From: Balneolales bacterium
GTDB taxonomy: Bacteria > Bacteroidota > Rhodothermia > Balneolales > Natronogracilivirgulaceae
DNA: 32,231 bases
Direction of reading: 5' to 3'
Assembly (NCBI GenBank): GCA_007120385.1
Contig: SKNT01000014.1
Span: 1 to 32,231, forward strand
Positions 7,834-16,805 of this stretch are shown piece after piece. Numbering within the stretch: position 1 is the stretch's first letter; every line of letters starts with the position of its first letter. A model generated the notes under the pieces. That model saw nothing but the letters and a program-made list of their open reading frames with translations. It did not search any database and had not been told where the DNA came from. The position numbers and the translations under genes are program-made.

Positions 7834-8997
7834 ATGAGCAAGCAACTTCATGAGAACATTGATACGGATAAATATCCTTACGTCAACCGGGGACTGGAGG
7901 GAATCGTAGCATTTTCTTCCACGAAAAGTGCCATCGATGGGGAAAAGGGTGAATTGATCTATGCCGGTTACAATATTGATATTCTGGCGCAGAACGCCTC
8001 TTTTGAAGAGGTGGCGTTCCTGTTGTGGAATGACCGCCTTCCGACGGCATCAGAACTGGATGATCTTAACAACAAGCTGATCGCCGAACGCGAAATTCCA
8101 GAAACTGTGATCACGTATCTCGAAAGCACCAGCAAGGATGCCGAGCCCATGTCCGTATTGCGCACTGCCACCTCGATGCTGGCTGATTTTGACGAGGAGG
8201 CACCAATGGACGACCCTGATGCCAACTTGCGAAAGTCCATCCGCATGACGGCAAAAATGCCCGCGATCATTGCCGGGTACCAGCGAGCCAGAGACGGCAA
8301 GGAAGTCATCGCACCCCTTAAAGAAGGAAGCACCGCTTACAATTTCCTGTACATGCTAAATGGGGAGCGTCCGGGTGAAAGCGCGGAAAAAACCATGGAT
8401 ATCTGCCTGATAATTCATGCCGAACACGGAATGAACGCATCCACCTTTACGGCAAGGGCCATCTGCTCAACTCAGGCCGACATCTATTCCGCAGTCACAG
8501 GAGCTATCGGTTCGCTTAAAGGGCCGCTTCACGGTGGAGCCAACACGGCCGTAATGAATATGCTGCTCAAGCTCGACAAGGATGCCGATATTGAGTCATA
8601 TATCAAGGAACGCCTTGCTGAACGCAAAAAAGTAATGGGTTTCGGCCACCGGGTCTACCGCACTGTTGATCCGCGGGCCAAACACCTGCAGTCCATGGCC
8701 AAATCACTGGCCGAGGAAACAGATAGTGTTTATCTGTATGAGTGGTCTGAAAAGATCATGGATGTGATGAAGCGGGAAAAAGGCATTGACCCGAACGTCG
8801 ACTTTTTCTCAGCTACGGTATACTACTCCATGGGGATCAAAACGGACCTTTTCACCTGCATATTTGCCATGAGCCGGATTACCGGATGGACGGCGCACTA
8901 CATTGAACAGGCAGCTAACAACCGCCTCATCAGACCGCGACAGCTCTACGTAGGTGAGAAAAACCTGCCATGGGTCCCGGTTGAAAAGCGGAAATAA
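7834..8997 (+). CDS. gltA: citrate synthase
   Basis: Condenses acetyl-CoA and oxaloacetate to citrate at the entry of the TCA cycle. The 387-residue length fits the short dimeric (Gram-positive/archaeal-like) citrate synthases rather than the 430-residue hexameric type. Active-site residues are in place: H198 in AEHGMNAS, H233 in GPLHGGANTAV, H272 in GFGHRVY and D323 in NVDFFSATVYYSMGI. A GGAG-like Shine-Dalgarno sits 6 bp before the ATG. The GH3-family gene follows 17 bp after the stop on the same strand, so the two are probably co-transcribed. A close relative, 2-methylcitrate synthase, is possible, but no prp genes are nearby. Confidence 0.95.
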   Translation: MSKQLHENIDTDKYPYVNRGLEGIVAFSSTKSAIDGEKGELIYAGYNIDILAQNASFEEVAFLLWNDRLPTASELDDLNNKLIAEREIPETVITYLESTSKDAEPMSVLRTATSMLADFDEEAPMDDPDANLRKSIRMTAKMPAIIAGYQRARDGKEVIAPLKEGSTAYNFLYMLNGERPGESAEKTMDICLIIHAEHGMNASTFTARAICSTQADIYSAVTGAIGSLKGPLHGGANTAVMNMLLKLDKDADIESYIKERLAERKKVMGFGHRVYRTVDPRAKHLQSMAKSLAEETDSVYLYEWSEKIMDVMKREKGIDPNVDFFSATVYYSMGIKTDLFTCIFAMSRITGWTAHYIEQAANNRLIRPRQLYVGEKNLPWVPVEKRK

Positions 8998-9014
8998 TCT
9001 GTCACACTTTTTCC

Positions 9015-10505
9015 ATGTCTGCACCTGTTAAAACGGCTCAGAAGAAGGTACTGGCCTACATGCTTCGCAAAGGGGCTCAAACCGAATACGGAAAACGATA
9101 CCGATTTTCTGAGATATCCGGCTTCGATGAGTATGTCCGCAGGGTGCCCATGGTCACCTACGACGATATTGAATCGTACATCGAAAGGCTGAAAAAAGGG
9201 AAACAGTATCTTCTCTGGCCGAGCAATATCCAGAATTTTGCCGTCTCTGCAGGTACAACAGGAAAAGGCAAGCATATTCCGCTCAGTGAAGACCGCCTCC
9301 GCAGCGATCAGCGATTCATGCGCAAGGTGATCATCTCCTACATCAAACAGAACCCAAACTTTTTGCACTTTTTCATGGGCAGCCACGTCAGCCTGCCCGG
9401 TAACATTGAGCGGCTTGATCCCAAGTCAAATGTGCGGCTTGGCGAGATCAGCGCCTATCTGGCCAAACTCTCACCCGGATGGCTCTCCCTTTTCCAGGTG
9501 CGCTCTCCCCAGACGATGATACAGGAATCCTGGACGGAGAAATTTGACCGGACGCTGGAAATGGCTGTCGAGTCCGATGTGAGAAAAATCGTGGCCATCC
9601 CTTCCTGGGCATTGCGTTTTTTCCAGCGTGCCCTGGAAATCACCGGTAAAAAGCACATCCGCGAGATATGGCCAAACTTGCGGCTTCTGATCTGCGGCGG
9701 GGAAGCGCTGAATACCTACCGGCCTCATTTCAACAAGCTCCTGGAAGGGCTCGATATGGATTACATCGAGAATTACGGTGCCTCGGAATCCTATTTTGCT
9801 TTCAGTGATGACCTCTCCCGAACCGATTTGCGGCTGATTGTGGATAATGGCGTTTTTTACGAGTGGATTCCCAATCCCAAAGAACACAAGGACAACCTTC
9901 AGGGGCAAAAAACAGTGCCTACCTGGCAAGTTGAAAAGGGGGTTCCCTACTCCCTGGTGGTCTCCAGCAATTCCGGCCTTTGGCGCTACATGATCAATGA
10001 CGTCATCGAATTTACCGATCTTGATCAGCCGCGAATTCAGGTTGTGGGGCGTGTTTCCGAGATTTTTGACCGTTTCGGCGAGGCGGTTGAGTCACATGAA
10101 GCCCAAAGTGCCCTTGAAGCTGCGGCACAGGAGACCGGCAGCACCTTCTCGGTATTTGCCATGGGCGGTTTGATCGATCAGGACATTGGTGCGCCAAGGC
10201 ATTACTGGTTCATCCAGTGGGTTGATGAACCTCCCGATCCCGAAGAATTCACCCGTGTCCTGGATACACGTTTGCGCAAGATCAATCGGCATTACAACAA
10301 CAGACGAGAGAGCATGGGTATCCATCCACCCGTCATATTGAACCTGAAGAAAGACGCCATGTACAAGTGGCGGGAAAAGCATCAGGCACTGCATGCCCAA
10401 ACCAAAATGCCGCGAATCCTGGATGAAGAGGAGAAAATAGTGGATATGATTTCGTTGTGCCGTGAAGCGGCGCCTAAACGGGATGGGAAAGTCAGCAGCC
10501 GCTGA
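9015..10505 (+). CDS. GH3 (auxin-responsive promoter) family acyl-adenylating protein
   Basis: A 496-residue protein of the GH3 fold in the ANL (acyl-adenylate-forming) superfamily. The nucleotide-binding motif SAGTTGKGKHIP (78-89) is intact. Further GH3 landmarks are the N-terminal EYGKRYRFSEI, the VPMVTYDDIESYI segment, LLICGGEALNTYRPHF, YGASESYFAF and the late YMINDVIEFTDLDQPRIQVVGR stretch. Plant members conjugate amino acids to auxin or jasmonate. Bacterial homologues of this size are common in Bacteroidota relatives, and their substrates are not established to my knowledge. It begins 17 bp after citrate synthase. Confidence 0.85.
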   Translation: MSAPVKTAQKKVLAYMLRKGAQTEYGKRYRFSEISGFDEYVRRVPMVTYDDIESYIERLKKGKQYLLWPSNIQNFAVSAGTTGKGKHIPLSEDRLRSDQRFMRKVIISYIKQNPNFLHFFMGSHVSLPGNIERLDPKSNVRLGEISAYLAKLSPGWLSLFQVRSPQTMIQESWTEKFDRTLEMAVESDVRKIVAIPSWALRFFQRALEITGKKHIREIWPNLRLLICGGEALNTYRPHFNKLLEGLDMDYIENYGASESYFAFSDDLSRTDLRLIVDNGVFYEWIPNPKEHKDNLQGQKTVPTWQVEKGVPYSLVVSSNSGLWRYMINDVIEFTDLDQPRIQVVGRVSEIFDRFGEAVESHEAQSALEAAAQETGSTFSVFAMGGLIDQDIGAPRHYWFIQWVDEPPDPEEFTRVLDTRLRKINRHYNNRRESMGIHPPVILNLKKDAMYKWREKHQALHAQTKMPRILDEEEKIVDMISLCREAAPKRDGKVSSR

Positions 10506-10540
10506 ACCGGGTTTTATGTTGAAAAAGACGTGCATCTGCA

Positions 10541-10554
10541 GAGCGATGCCGCTC
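10541..10554 (+). terminator. weak hairpin after the GH3-family gene
   Basis: GAGCG, loop ATGC, CGCTC: a 5-bp GC-rich stem with a tetraloop 36 nt past the GH3-family stop codon. No T-tract follows immediately, so intrinsic termination is uncertain. Confidence 0.25.
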
Positions 10555-10606
10555 CGCGTTATCGAAAATTGATTCTGCAACGCCAGGGTCGCATTCTATT
10601 TTTCTC

Positions 10607-10635
10607 TTGACAAAATCATACAGAATGTGCAATAT
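10607..10635 (+). promoter_or_regulatory. candidate promoter of the DUF4143 ATPase gene
   Basis: A perfect TTGACA (10607-10612) is followed after 17 bp by CAATAT (10630-10635), a modest -10 match that lies inside the first of two TGCAATAT direct repeats. It is about 45 bp upstream of the ATG, giving the gene its own transcription start. Confidence 0.4.
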
Positions 10636-10664
10636 CGCTTTGCAATATGTAAACAACCTTTACA
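10628..10664. promoter_or_regulatory. direct and inverted repeats upstream of the ATPase gene, possible operator
   Basis: TGCAATAT occurs at 10628-10635 and again at 10641-10648 with a 13-bp period. Starting at the last base of the second copy, TGTAAA (10648-10653), five bases and TTTACA (10659-10664) form a perfect 6-bp inverted repeat. The cluster spans the putative -10 region and leader and stops 15 bp before the start codon, which has a GGGGAG Shine-Dalgarno at 10671-10676. The layout suits a repressor site. Confidence 0.4.
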
Positions 10665-10679
10665 AACCTCGGGGAGTCT

Positions 10680-11852
10680 ATGGACTATTTGCCAAGATTG
10701 ATAGAAAAAGAGATTGCACGTTCACTTCAAACAAAACCGGTTACAGTTGTCACGGGGTCGCGGCACAGCGGCAAAACATTGCTGGCCAAGCAGTTGTTAT
10801 CAAAGATACGCGGAAGGGAAACTCTGTACCTGAATTTGGAACATCCCTCCGACCTGCAGAAGCTTGACGATCCCGACTGGTTTTTTGAAGCCCAGATTGA
10901 CAAGCTGGTCTGCATCGATGGGCTACATCTTGCACCGAACCTTTTCAACGTACTGAAACGCACCGTAGAGGAGCGCAAGCGCCCCGGCATGTATTTGCTG
11001 CTTGGCGGCGCCTCCAAAGAGTTGCTCGGTCAGGATCCGCAGGCAATTTTCGGATATACCAAATTCATCCACCTGCCACCTCTTCTTTACATGGAAGTAA
11101 GTGACAAAACCAGCCTTGAGACATACCTGACACGAGGCGGATATTATCCATCACTCATGGCTGACGACGACGATCGTTCCATGGAGTGGCGGCTGGAATA
11201 TATCAACTCATTCCTGCAGCGGGATTTGCCTCAATTCGCAGGCATTACACACCGAACCATGCGCCGGCTGCTGCCCATGCTGGCCAACAGCAACGGTCAG
11301 ACCGTCAACTACAGCAAAATCGGCACCTCTCTGGAAGTCAGCCACAACACTATCCGGAATTACATTGACATCCTGAGTAAAATGTACATGGTCACACAGC
11401 TGAATGCCTGGCATGGTAAATCGGAGAAAAGGCTGGTGAAATCACCAAAAATCTATCTTTCCGATCCGGGCATCACCTGCGCCCTTTTGCAGCTCCCGAA
11501 TTTTGACGCCGCTTACGGCCATCCGGTCTGGGCTTCGCTCTGGGAATCCGTAGTCCTTATGCATTTGCAAAGTCATTTCAACAGCCTTCCGTTTTATTTC
11601 TACCGGTCGAGTTACGGAAATGAGGTGGATATCATCATTGAATCCGGTTCCATGGTGGTTGCCATTGAATGCCGGCCGTCCATGAAACCGGAACTTTCTT
11701 CGGGAAACAAAAATGCTTTGAAGGATATTCAGGCCGATCTGACTTTCATTGCCTCGCCGGTGAAAGAGAGCTATCCGGTCTCTGACGGGGTGCTGGTAAC
11801 GCCGCTCAATGAGCTGACGACGCAGATCGCTGATTTTCTGGGCCATAGCTGA
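10680..11852 (+). CDS. DUF4143/AAA_14-type ATPase with degraded ATPase motifs
   Basis: A 390-residue protein of the widespread AAA-plus-DUF4143 family. Walker A is present as GSRHSGKT (26-33). The Walker B position reads LVCIDGLHLAP: D80 is kept, but the usual catalytic glutamate (family iDEiQ) is G81. The following family motif, normally SLAGR, reads AIFGYTKF and lacks the arginine. A winged-helix segment follows at about 205-255 (VNYSKIGTSLEVSHNTIRNYIDIL). The C-terminal nuclease-like patch, normally EVD and then AIEvK, reads GNEVDIII and AIECR, with lysine replaced by arginine. It stands alone between the GH3-family gene and the convergent leuS. Function unknown. Members are often suspected of roles in mobile or defence-like contexts, but nothing here proves that. 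Confidence 0.82.
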   Translation: MDYLPRLIEKEIARSLQTKPVTVVTGSRHSGKTLLAKQLLSKIRGRETLYLNLEHPSDLQKLDDPDWFFEAQIDKLVCIDGLHLAPNLFNVLKRTVEERKRPGMYLLLGGASKELLGQDPQAIFGYTKFIHLPPLLYMEVSDKTSLETYLTRGGYYPSLMADDDDRSMEWRLEYINSFLQRDLPQFAGITHRTMRRLLPMLANSNGQTVNYSKIGTSLEVSHNTIRNYIDILSKMYMVTQLNAWHGKSEKRLVKSPKIYLSDPGITCALLQLPNFDAAYGHPVWASLWESVVLMHLQSHFNSLPFYFYRSSYGNEVDIIIESGSMVVAIECRPSMKPELSSGNKNALKDIQADLTFIASPVKESYPVSDGVLVTPLNELTTQIADFLGHS

Positions 11853-11889
11853 TGAGTCACCTCTGACAGGCGTACCTTTCATCGGGTGG

Positions 11890-14559
11890 TTATTTAACTA
11901 CAAAGTTGATCACCCGGTTGGGCACGAAGATTTCCTTGATCACCTGCCCTTTTTCAAGGTGCCGCCCTACAGTGGGTTCCTTTCGTGCTGCGTCCAGCAC
12001 GAAATCCTTGTCGGCGGCACGATCAGCAGGAACTTCAACCTGGCCGCGAACCTTGCCGTTGACCTGCACCGCATAGACCTTGGTGTCGGACTGCAGCAGC
12101 GCTTCTTCATATTGCGGCCAGGGCTCAAAAGCGAGTGTATTCCTTGCGGTTGAATTGCCGTCTGCCAGCTGACCGAGTCTTTCCCATAGTTCTTCCGCAA
12201 GATGCGGTGCAAACGGGGAAAGGATCAGCAGGAATGGTTTGAGCACTTCAACCGGACGCACATCCCACTTCATCGCCTCATTCGTGAAGATCATGAGCGC
12301 CGAGATGGCCGTGTTGAAACGGTGCCCCTCAATATCCTCTGTGACTTTTTTGATGGTTTCATGCAGAAGTTTCAGCTGCGCACGCTCCGGGGAAACGGCG
12401 GGTGTACCGTCGCTGTTTACCGAACGCAGGACAGCGGGATGCACACCATCCGATTCTTCATCCATGACCAGACGCCAGGCCCGCTTGAGGAAACGGTAGA
12501 CTCCTTCCACCCCCTGCATGCTCCAGGGCTTAACCTGCTCGAGCGGCCCCATGAACATCTCATAGAGCCTGAGCGCATCGGCACCATACTGTTCGACCAC
12601 ATCATCCGGATTGATGACATTGCCGCGTGATTTTGACATCTTGTAAGAGCGCGCGTCAACGACCGTGTCGGTCCCTGTGATCACAAACCGGTCACCGCGC
12701 TTTTCTATTTCCTTTTCCTGGAGTTTCACACGCTCCAACTCGTCACTCATGCCATTGCGGTCTGCTGATACATAGTTCCCCCCGGAATCCCTGTAGGCAG
12801 TGAATTCGAGTTCCCCGAGGATCATCCCCTGGTTGACCAGGCGCTGGAACGGTTCCTTTGTGGATACCACCCCTATGTCGAAAAGCACCTTGTGCCAGAA
12901 GCGCGCGTAAAGAAGATGGAGCACAGCGTGTTCGGCGCCTCCGACGTACAGGTCCACAGGCATCCAGTATTTTTCTGCCTCCGGGTCCACCGGGCCTTTT
13001 TCATAGTCGGGACTGATATAACGCAGGTAGTACCAGCAGGATCCCGCCCACTGCGGCATGGTATTGGTTTCACGAACGGCCGGCTTCCCGGACTCCGGAT
13101 CGGTGGTATTCACCCACTCCCTGGCTTTGGCCAGCGGCGGCTCCCCGGTTTTGGTCGGTTGGAAATCATCCATGTCGGGCAGGGTGACAGGCAGGTGGTC
13201 CTCGGGGAGCGGCTTGGGTTTGCCGTCGACATGGATCACCGGGAACGGTTCACCCCAGTAGCGCTGCCTGGAGAAAAGCCAGTCGCGCAGCTTGTAGGTG
13301 ACCGCATGCTTGCCGAGTCCTTTTTCTTCCAGCCATTTCGTGATCACTTTCTTGGCCTCGGGCACCGGCAGGTCATTAATGGACACTTCATCGTTGGCTG
13401 AATTCACGCAGATACCGTCATGGGAATCGACATATGCCTCTTTGGTGATATCGCCGCCTTTGACCACTTCAATGATAGGCAGTTCATATTTCCGGGCAAA
13501 TTCCCAGTCCCGCACGTCATGGCCGGGCACCGCCATGATCGCACCGGTACCGTATGACATCATCACGTAATCGGCGATCCAGACCGGGATTTCCTCATTG
13601 TTGACCGGATTGACCGCATAGGCGCCGGTGAACACGCCGGTCTTGTCCTTGTTCAGGTCGGTTCGGTCAAGATCGCTCTTTTTGGCCGCTGTTTCGCGGT
13701 AGGCCGATACTGCCGCTTTCTGCTCTCCGGTGGTGATGCGGTCCACCAGCGGGTGCTCGGGAGCAAGAACCATATAGGTGGCACCGAAGAGGGTATCGGG
13801 ACGCGTAGTGAATACTTCGATGCTCTCTCCGGCGCCTCTGACGGCAGATTTAACCGGAAATCCCACATTGGCGCCTTCCGATTTTCCGATCCAGTTTCGC
13901 TGCATCTCCTTTATTGATTCCGGCCAGTCCAACTCCTCCAGGTCCTGCAGCAGCCGTTCGGCATATGCCGTAATCCTGAGCATCCACTGGCGCATCGGCT
14001 TGCGCTCCACCGGGAATCCGCCAACCTCGCTCTTGCCGTCGATCACCTCTTCGTTGGCAAGGACCGTCCCGAGTTCCGGACACCAGTTTACGGCTACACT
14101 CGCCTCGTAGGCCAGTCCCTGCTCATACAGTTTCAGAAAAATCCACTGAGTCCAGCGAAAGTAGGCCGGATCGGTCGTATTGACTTCCCGGTCCCAGTCG
14201 TAGCTGAACCCCAGCGACTGCAGCTGTCGCCGAAACCCGTCGATATTCTGATTGGTCGTATCCCTGGGATGAGTTCCCGTCTTGATGGCATACTGTTCCG
14301 CCGGAAGGCCAAACGCATCCCACCCGATCGGATGCAGCACATTGAATCCGTTCATCCGCTTGTAGCGGGCCAGGATGTCGGTTGCCGTGTACCCCTCGGG
14401 GTGCCCCACATGGAGACCGGAACTGCTCGGATAGGGAAACATGTCCAGCACATAGTATTTCGGACGGCTGTGATCGGCGCCGCCGGTGCGGAATGTTTTG
14501 TTATCAAGCCAGTACTGCTGCCATTTCGGTTCAATATTTGAGGGTCTGTATTCGCTCAT
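11890..14559 (-). CDS. leuS: leucyl-tRNA synthetase
   Basis: Charges tRNA-Leu with leucine. It is a class Ia synthetase of 889 residues from the chosen start, a normal length. The HIGH-type motif is GLHVGHPEG, the KMSKS loop is YKMSKSRGN, and the CP1 editing domain ([13 protein letters not shown]) and WYYLRYISP are visible. The C-terminus ends in the expected [12 protein letters not shown] domain. The frame is open to 14628, but [14 protein letters not shown] is the family N-terminus, so I start at 14559; the 23 extra residues have no similarity. The gene is convergent with the ATPase gene and divergent from the SDR gene. Confidence 0.97.
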   Translation of the reverse strand: MSEYRPSNIEPKWQQYWLDNKTFRTGGADHSRPKYYVLDMFPYPSSSGLHVGHPEGYTATDILARYKRMNGFNVLHPIGWDAFGLPAEQYAIKTGTHPRDTTNQNIDGFRRQLQSLGFSYDWDREVNTTDPAYFRWTQWIFLKLYEQGLAYEASVAVNWCPELGTVLANEEVIDGKSEVGGFPVERKPMRQWMLRITAYAERLLQDLEELDWPESIKEMQRNWIGKSEGANVGFPVKSAVRGAGESIEVFTTRPDTLFGATYMVLAPEHPLVDRITTGEQKAAVSAYRETAAKKSDLDRTDLNKDKTGVFTGAYAVNPVNNEEIPVWIADYVMMSYGTGAIMAVPGHDVRDWEFARKYELPIIEVVKGGDITKEAYVDSHDGICVNSANDEVSINDLPVPEAKKVITKWLEEKGLGKHAVTYKLRDWLFSRQRYWGEPFPVIHVDGKPKPLPEDHLPVTLPDMDDFQPTKTGEPPLAKAREWVNTTDPESGKPAVRETNTMPQWAGSCWYYLRYISPDYEKGPVDPEAEKYWMPVDLYVGGAEHAVLHLLYARFWHKVLFDIGVVSTKEPFQRLVNQGMILGELEFTAYRDSGGNYVSADRNGMSDELERVKLQEKEIEKRGDRFVITGTDTVVDARSYKMSKSRGNVINPDDVVEQYGADALRLYEMFMGPLEQVKPWSMQGVEGVYRFLKRAWRLVMDEESDGVHPAVLRSVNSDGTPAVSPERAQLKLLHETIKKVTEDIEGHRFNTAISALMIFTNEAMKWDVRPVEVLKPFLLILSPFAPHLAEELWERLGQLADGNSTARNTLAFEPWPQYEEALLQSDTKVYAVQVNGKVRGQVEVPADRAADKDFVLDAARKEPTVGRHLEKGQVIKEIFVPNRVINFVVK

Positions 14560-14819
14560 GTCGGGTAATCTGTGGGATATATGCTGATGCAGGATGCGGG
14601 CGGGTCCGGGCCGGCGGTTTGCCGCCACAATGAAAATAGTCAGGCTGGCAGCCAGACGGACCGTTTTTAGATGGATGAAGATACAGCTTTTTTTCCGCTA
14701 ATTGAAGCTGCAGCGTGCCCAATCCACTGTCTTTTAGTCTCATATTGCTTACTTTGCCGAAGCATTCCTGTTTTCAGGGTGGATGTATCTCTCCCACAGC
14801 AACCAGACTTGAGACCTTT

Positions 14820-15587
14820 ATGAAACTTGAACGACTGGGTGATAACGAAATATTCCGCGGAAAAACCGTGATTGTAACCGGAGGAGCCAACGGAATTGGC
14901 AGGGCTGTTGCCTCCGCATTTGCCGCTCAGCAGGCCCGCGTGGTGATCGCCGACATTGATGAGCCCGCCGGCAAAGCGTTGGAGGGGTCCCTCAACGATG
15001 CAGGTGGAAACACCCTGTTCAACCGGACGGATGTGTCCGATCCGGATTCGGTTCATGCGATGGTTGCACAGGCGGCATCAGCCAGTGGGACCGTCGATAT
15101 CCTGATCAACAACGCCGGGATCGCCGGCTTCAAGCCATTTCATAATCTGACTACGGCTGAGTGGGACAAAGTGCTCAACACCAACTTGAGAGGGGCTTTT
15201 GTATGCGCAAGGGAGGCCTCCAAATTCATGATTGGCGGCGGTTCGATCGTCAACATCGCATCCACGAGGGCGCTGATGTCCGAGCCCGGCTCCGAGGCCT
15301 ACGCCGCATCGAAGGGCGGACTGCTGGCGCTCACCCATGCCATGGCGTTGTCACTTGCCGAAAAAAAAGTTACGGTCAATGCGATCTCGCCGGGATGGAT
15401 CCAAACCCGCGACCCGGAAAGCCTTCGCAGCATCGACCACAGCCAGCATCCGTCAGGCCGGGTCGGCAAACCTGAAGACATTGCAAGAGCCTGCCTGTTC
15501 CTTTGCCATCCGGAAAACCGTTTCATCACCGGGGAACAGCTGGTCATTGACGGCGGTATGACCCGCAAGATGATCTACGAGCATTGA
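14820..15587 (+). CDS. SDR-family dehydrogenase/reductase
   Basis: A 255-residue classical short-chain dehydrogenase. The cofactor loop is TGGANGIG (20-27), NNAG lies at 97-100, and the catalytic S148, Y161 and K165 (YAASK) are present. An aspartate at the end of strand 2 (IADID, D45) suggests a preference for NAD over NADP. The C-terminal INGGM-like element reads VIDGGMTRKM. The frame extends upstream to 14715, but the additional residues are not SDR-like, and MKLERLGDNEIFRGK is a natural start. It is convergent with the LuxC homologue, with only 19 bp between stops, and the two may act on related aldehyde/alcohol substrates, which is an inference from position only. Confidence 0.88.
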   Translation: MKLERLGDNEIFRGKTVIVTGGANGIGRAVASAFAAQQARVVIADIDEPAGKALEGSLNDAGGNTLFNRTDVSDPDSVHAMVAQAASASGTVDILINNAGIAGFKPFHNLTTAEWDKVLNTNLRGAFVCAREASKFMIGGGSIVNIASTRALMSEPGSEAYAASKGGLLALTHAMALSLAEKKVTVNAISPGWIQTRDPESLRSIDHSQHPSGRVGKPEDIARACLFLCHPENRFITGEQLVIDGGMTRKMIYEH

Positions 15588-15620
15588 GTTCCGGGGTATA
15601 CGAGCATTAATTGCCGGGGT
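15576..15620. repeat. imperfect tandem duplication at two convergent gene ends
   Basis: A 22-nt segment at 15576-15597 recurs at 15599-15620 with 19 of 22 identical bases (23-bp period). Copy 1 contains the SDR stop codon (tac gag cat tga). Copy 2 contains the reverse-complement stop of the luxC-like gene and also reads tac gag cat taa on the plus strand. It looks like a local duplication of the SDR gene end. Confidence 0.6.
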
Positions 15621-16773
15621 TGCCGTTTTGCCACAGCCAGGCCAGGACATCGATCCCGTCCGGCTGCCAGTCAACAGGCGGAGTCTGGGCATCGGAGAGC
15701 AGTTCCAGGCGGATTTCGGGGATATCGGTCAGCTTTTTTGCTGCTTTTGCGGCTATTTCATCCCGCCCGGCATGCACATACACCTGCTGCAGCTGCGGTC
15801 CGATCTGCCGTGCCAGCCGGGCCGCATCCTCTCCGCTTCCTTTGAGCCAGCAGATGATATCCTTCCTGCCAATAAGCTCCGGATCATCGGTTATGATCTG
15901 TCCGCCCAGGTCGTATACCTCTTTTCCGGTACTTTTCAGATAGCTCCTCCAGTAATTAACACCGGGTTTTCGGAAGTGAGATGGAGGGTTGTACCGAACA
16001 AATACCTCCGACGCGTCGGCCAGGGATCCTGCAAACTCGGACAGGCTGCGTTCGGCGATCACAAGCGCAAGGGATCGGCAGCCTTGACCCTCATATCGCA
16101 GCATGGCTTCAATCAGATGTTTGCTCAGTCTGATACTGTCGCCCCGGAAATCCTCATCAGCTAGCCATGCCATGGAGAACCGTGCCGTCCTGGGCAGAAA
16201 CCGCGCCTTTCCGGATGCCAGGCCAAGCTCACTTATCCGCTGTCTGACCGTTGCAACAGATGATTCGGCTCCCGCAAACAGCACTTTGTCGGCCCCGGAT
16301 TTGTCCAGATCCTCCAGGCGGACCGCCCATCCGCCCAGCTGACCGGGAAGACGTTTGCGCAACACCCGAAGCAGGCCGTCGGCCAGCCACGGATCCTTTT
16401 TCGACAACTTCCCGTAATAGACAGACCCGGAGAGGAGTGTTGCGATGATATCCTGCAGTCCGACCAGGGGCAGGTTGCCTGCGTGCAGACAAAGAACCTT
16501 CGGCATGCGGGAACCGTCATCCGTGGCTGCCTTATCAGCCGTGGCTGCCCTGTCATCGTGCAACCGGTCAACCCAGCCCTGCAACGCTTCCGGTGTCACG
16601 GATTTTGCAATGCTGTCGAGCATGAACATCACATCGTGGCGGGGGAAAAGCCCCTCCGTGGCGGTCCGGTCAACGGTGATCTCGAGGATACCATCCTCGT
16701 TGTCCAGCCATGCCCTGACGCCATCGCAAATCAGCGCAGGGCGTTCGTCGATTGTTACCGGATTTTCAGCCAT
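15607..16773 (-). CDS. LuxC-family acyl-CoA/acyl-enzyme reductase
   Basis: Homologue of the reductase subunit of bacterial fatty acid reductase, which converts activated fatty acyl groups to aldehydes with NADPH. The protein is 388 residues, shorter than the 480 of Vibrio LuxC. Family landmarks are LCLHAGNLPLVGLQDI (94-109), SKKDPWLADGLL, and the catalytic cysteine C232 in YEGQGCRSL. RYNPPSHFRK and KGSGEDAARLARQIGPQLQQVYVH are also typical. It follows the LuxE homologue by 32 bp on the same strand. No luxA, luxB or luxD is in the window, so bioluminescence is not indicated. The physiological acyl substrate is unknown. Confidence 0.85.
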   Translation of the reverse strand: MAENPVTIDERPALICDGVRAWLDNEDGILEITVDRTATEGLFPRHDVMFMLDSIAKSVTPEALQGWVDRLHDDRAATADKAATDDGSRMPKVLCLHAGNLPLVGLQDIIATLLSGSVYYGKLSKKDPWLADGLLRVLRKRLPGQLGGWAVRLEDLDKSGADKVLFAGAESSVATVRQRISELGLASGKARFLPRTARFSMAWLADEDFRGDSIRLSKHLIEAMLRYEGQGCRSLALVIAERSLSEFAGSLADASEVFVRYNPPSHFRKPGVNYWRSYLKSTGKEVYDLGGQIITDDPELIGRKDIICWLKGSGEDAARLARQIGPQLQQVYVHAGRDEIAAKAAKKLTDIPEIRLELLSDAQTPPVDWQPDGIDVLAWLWQNGNPGN

Positions 16774-16805
16774 ACGAGTGGCTCCTTGCCTGTTTCCGTG
16801 CTTTT

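Noticed and set aside
14613-14626. GGCGG-TTTG-CCGCC hairpin between leuS and the SDR gene
   Set aside because: It lies in a divergent promoter region without a T-tract; short GC palindromes are expected by chance in this DNA.
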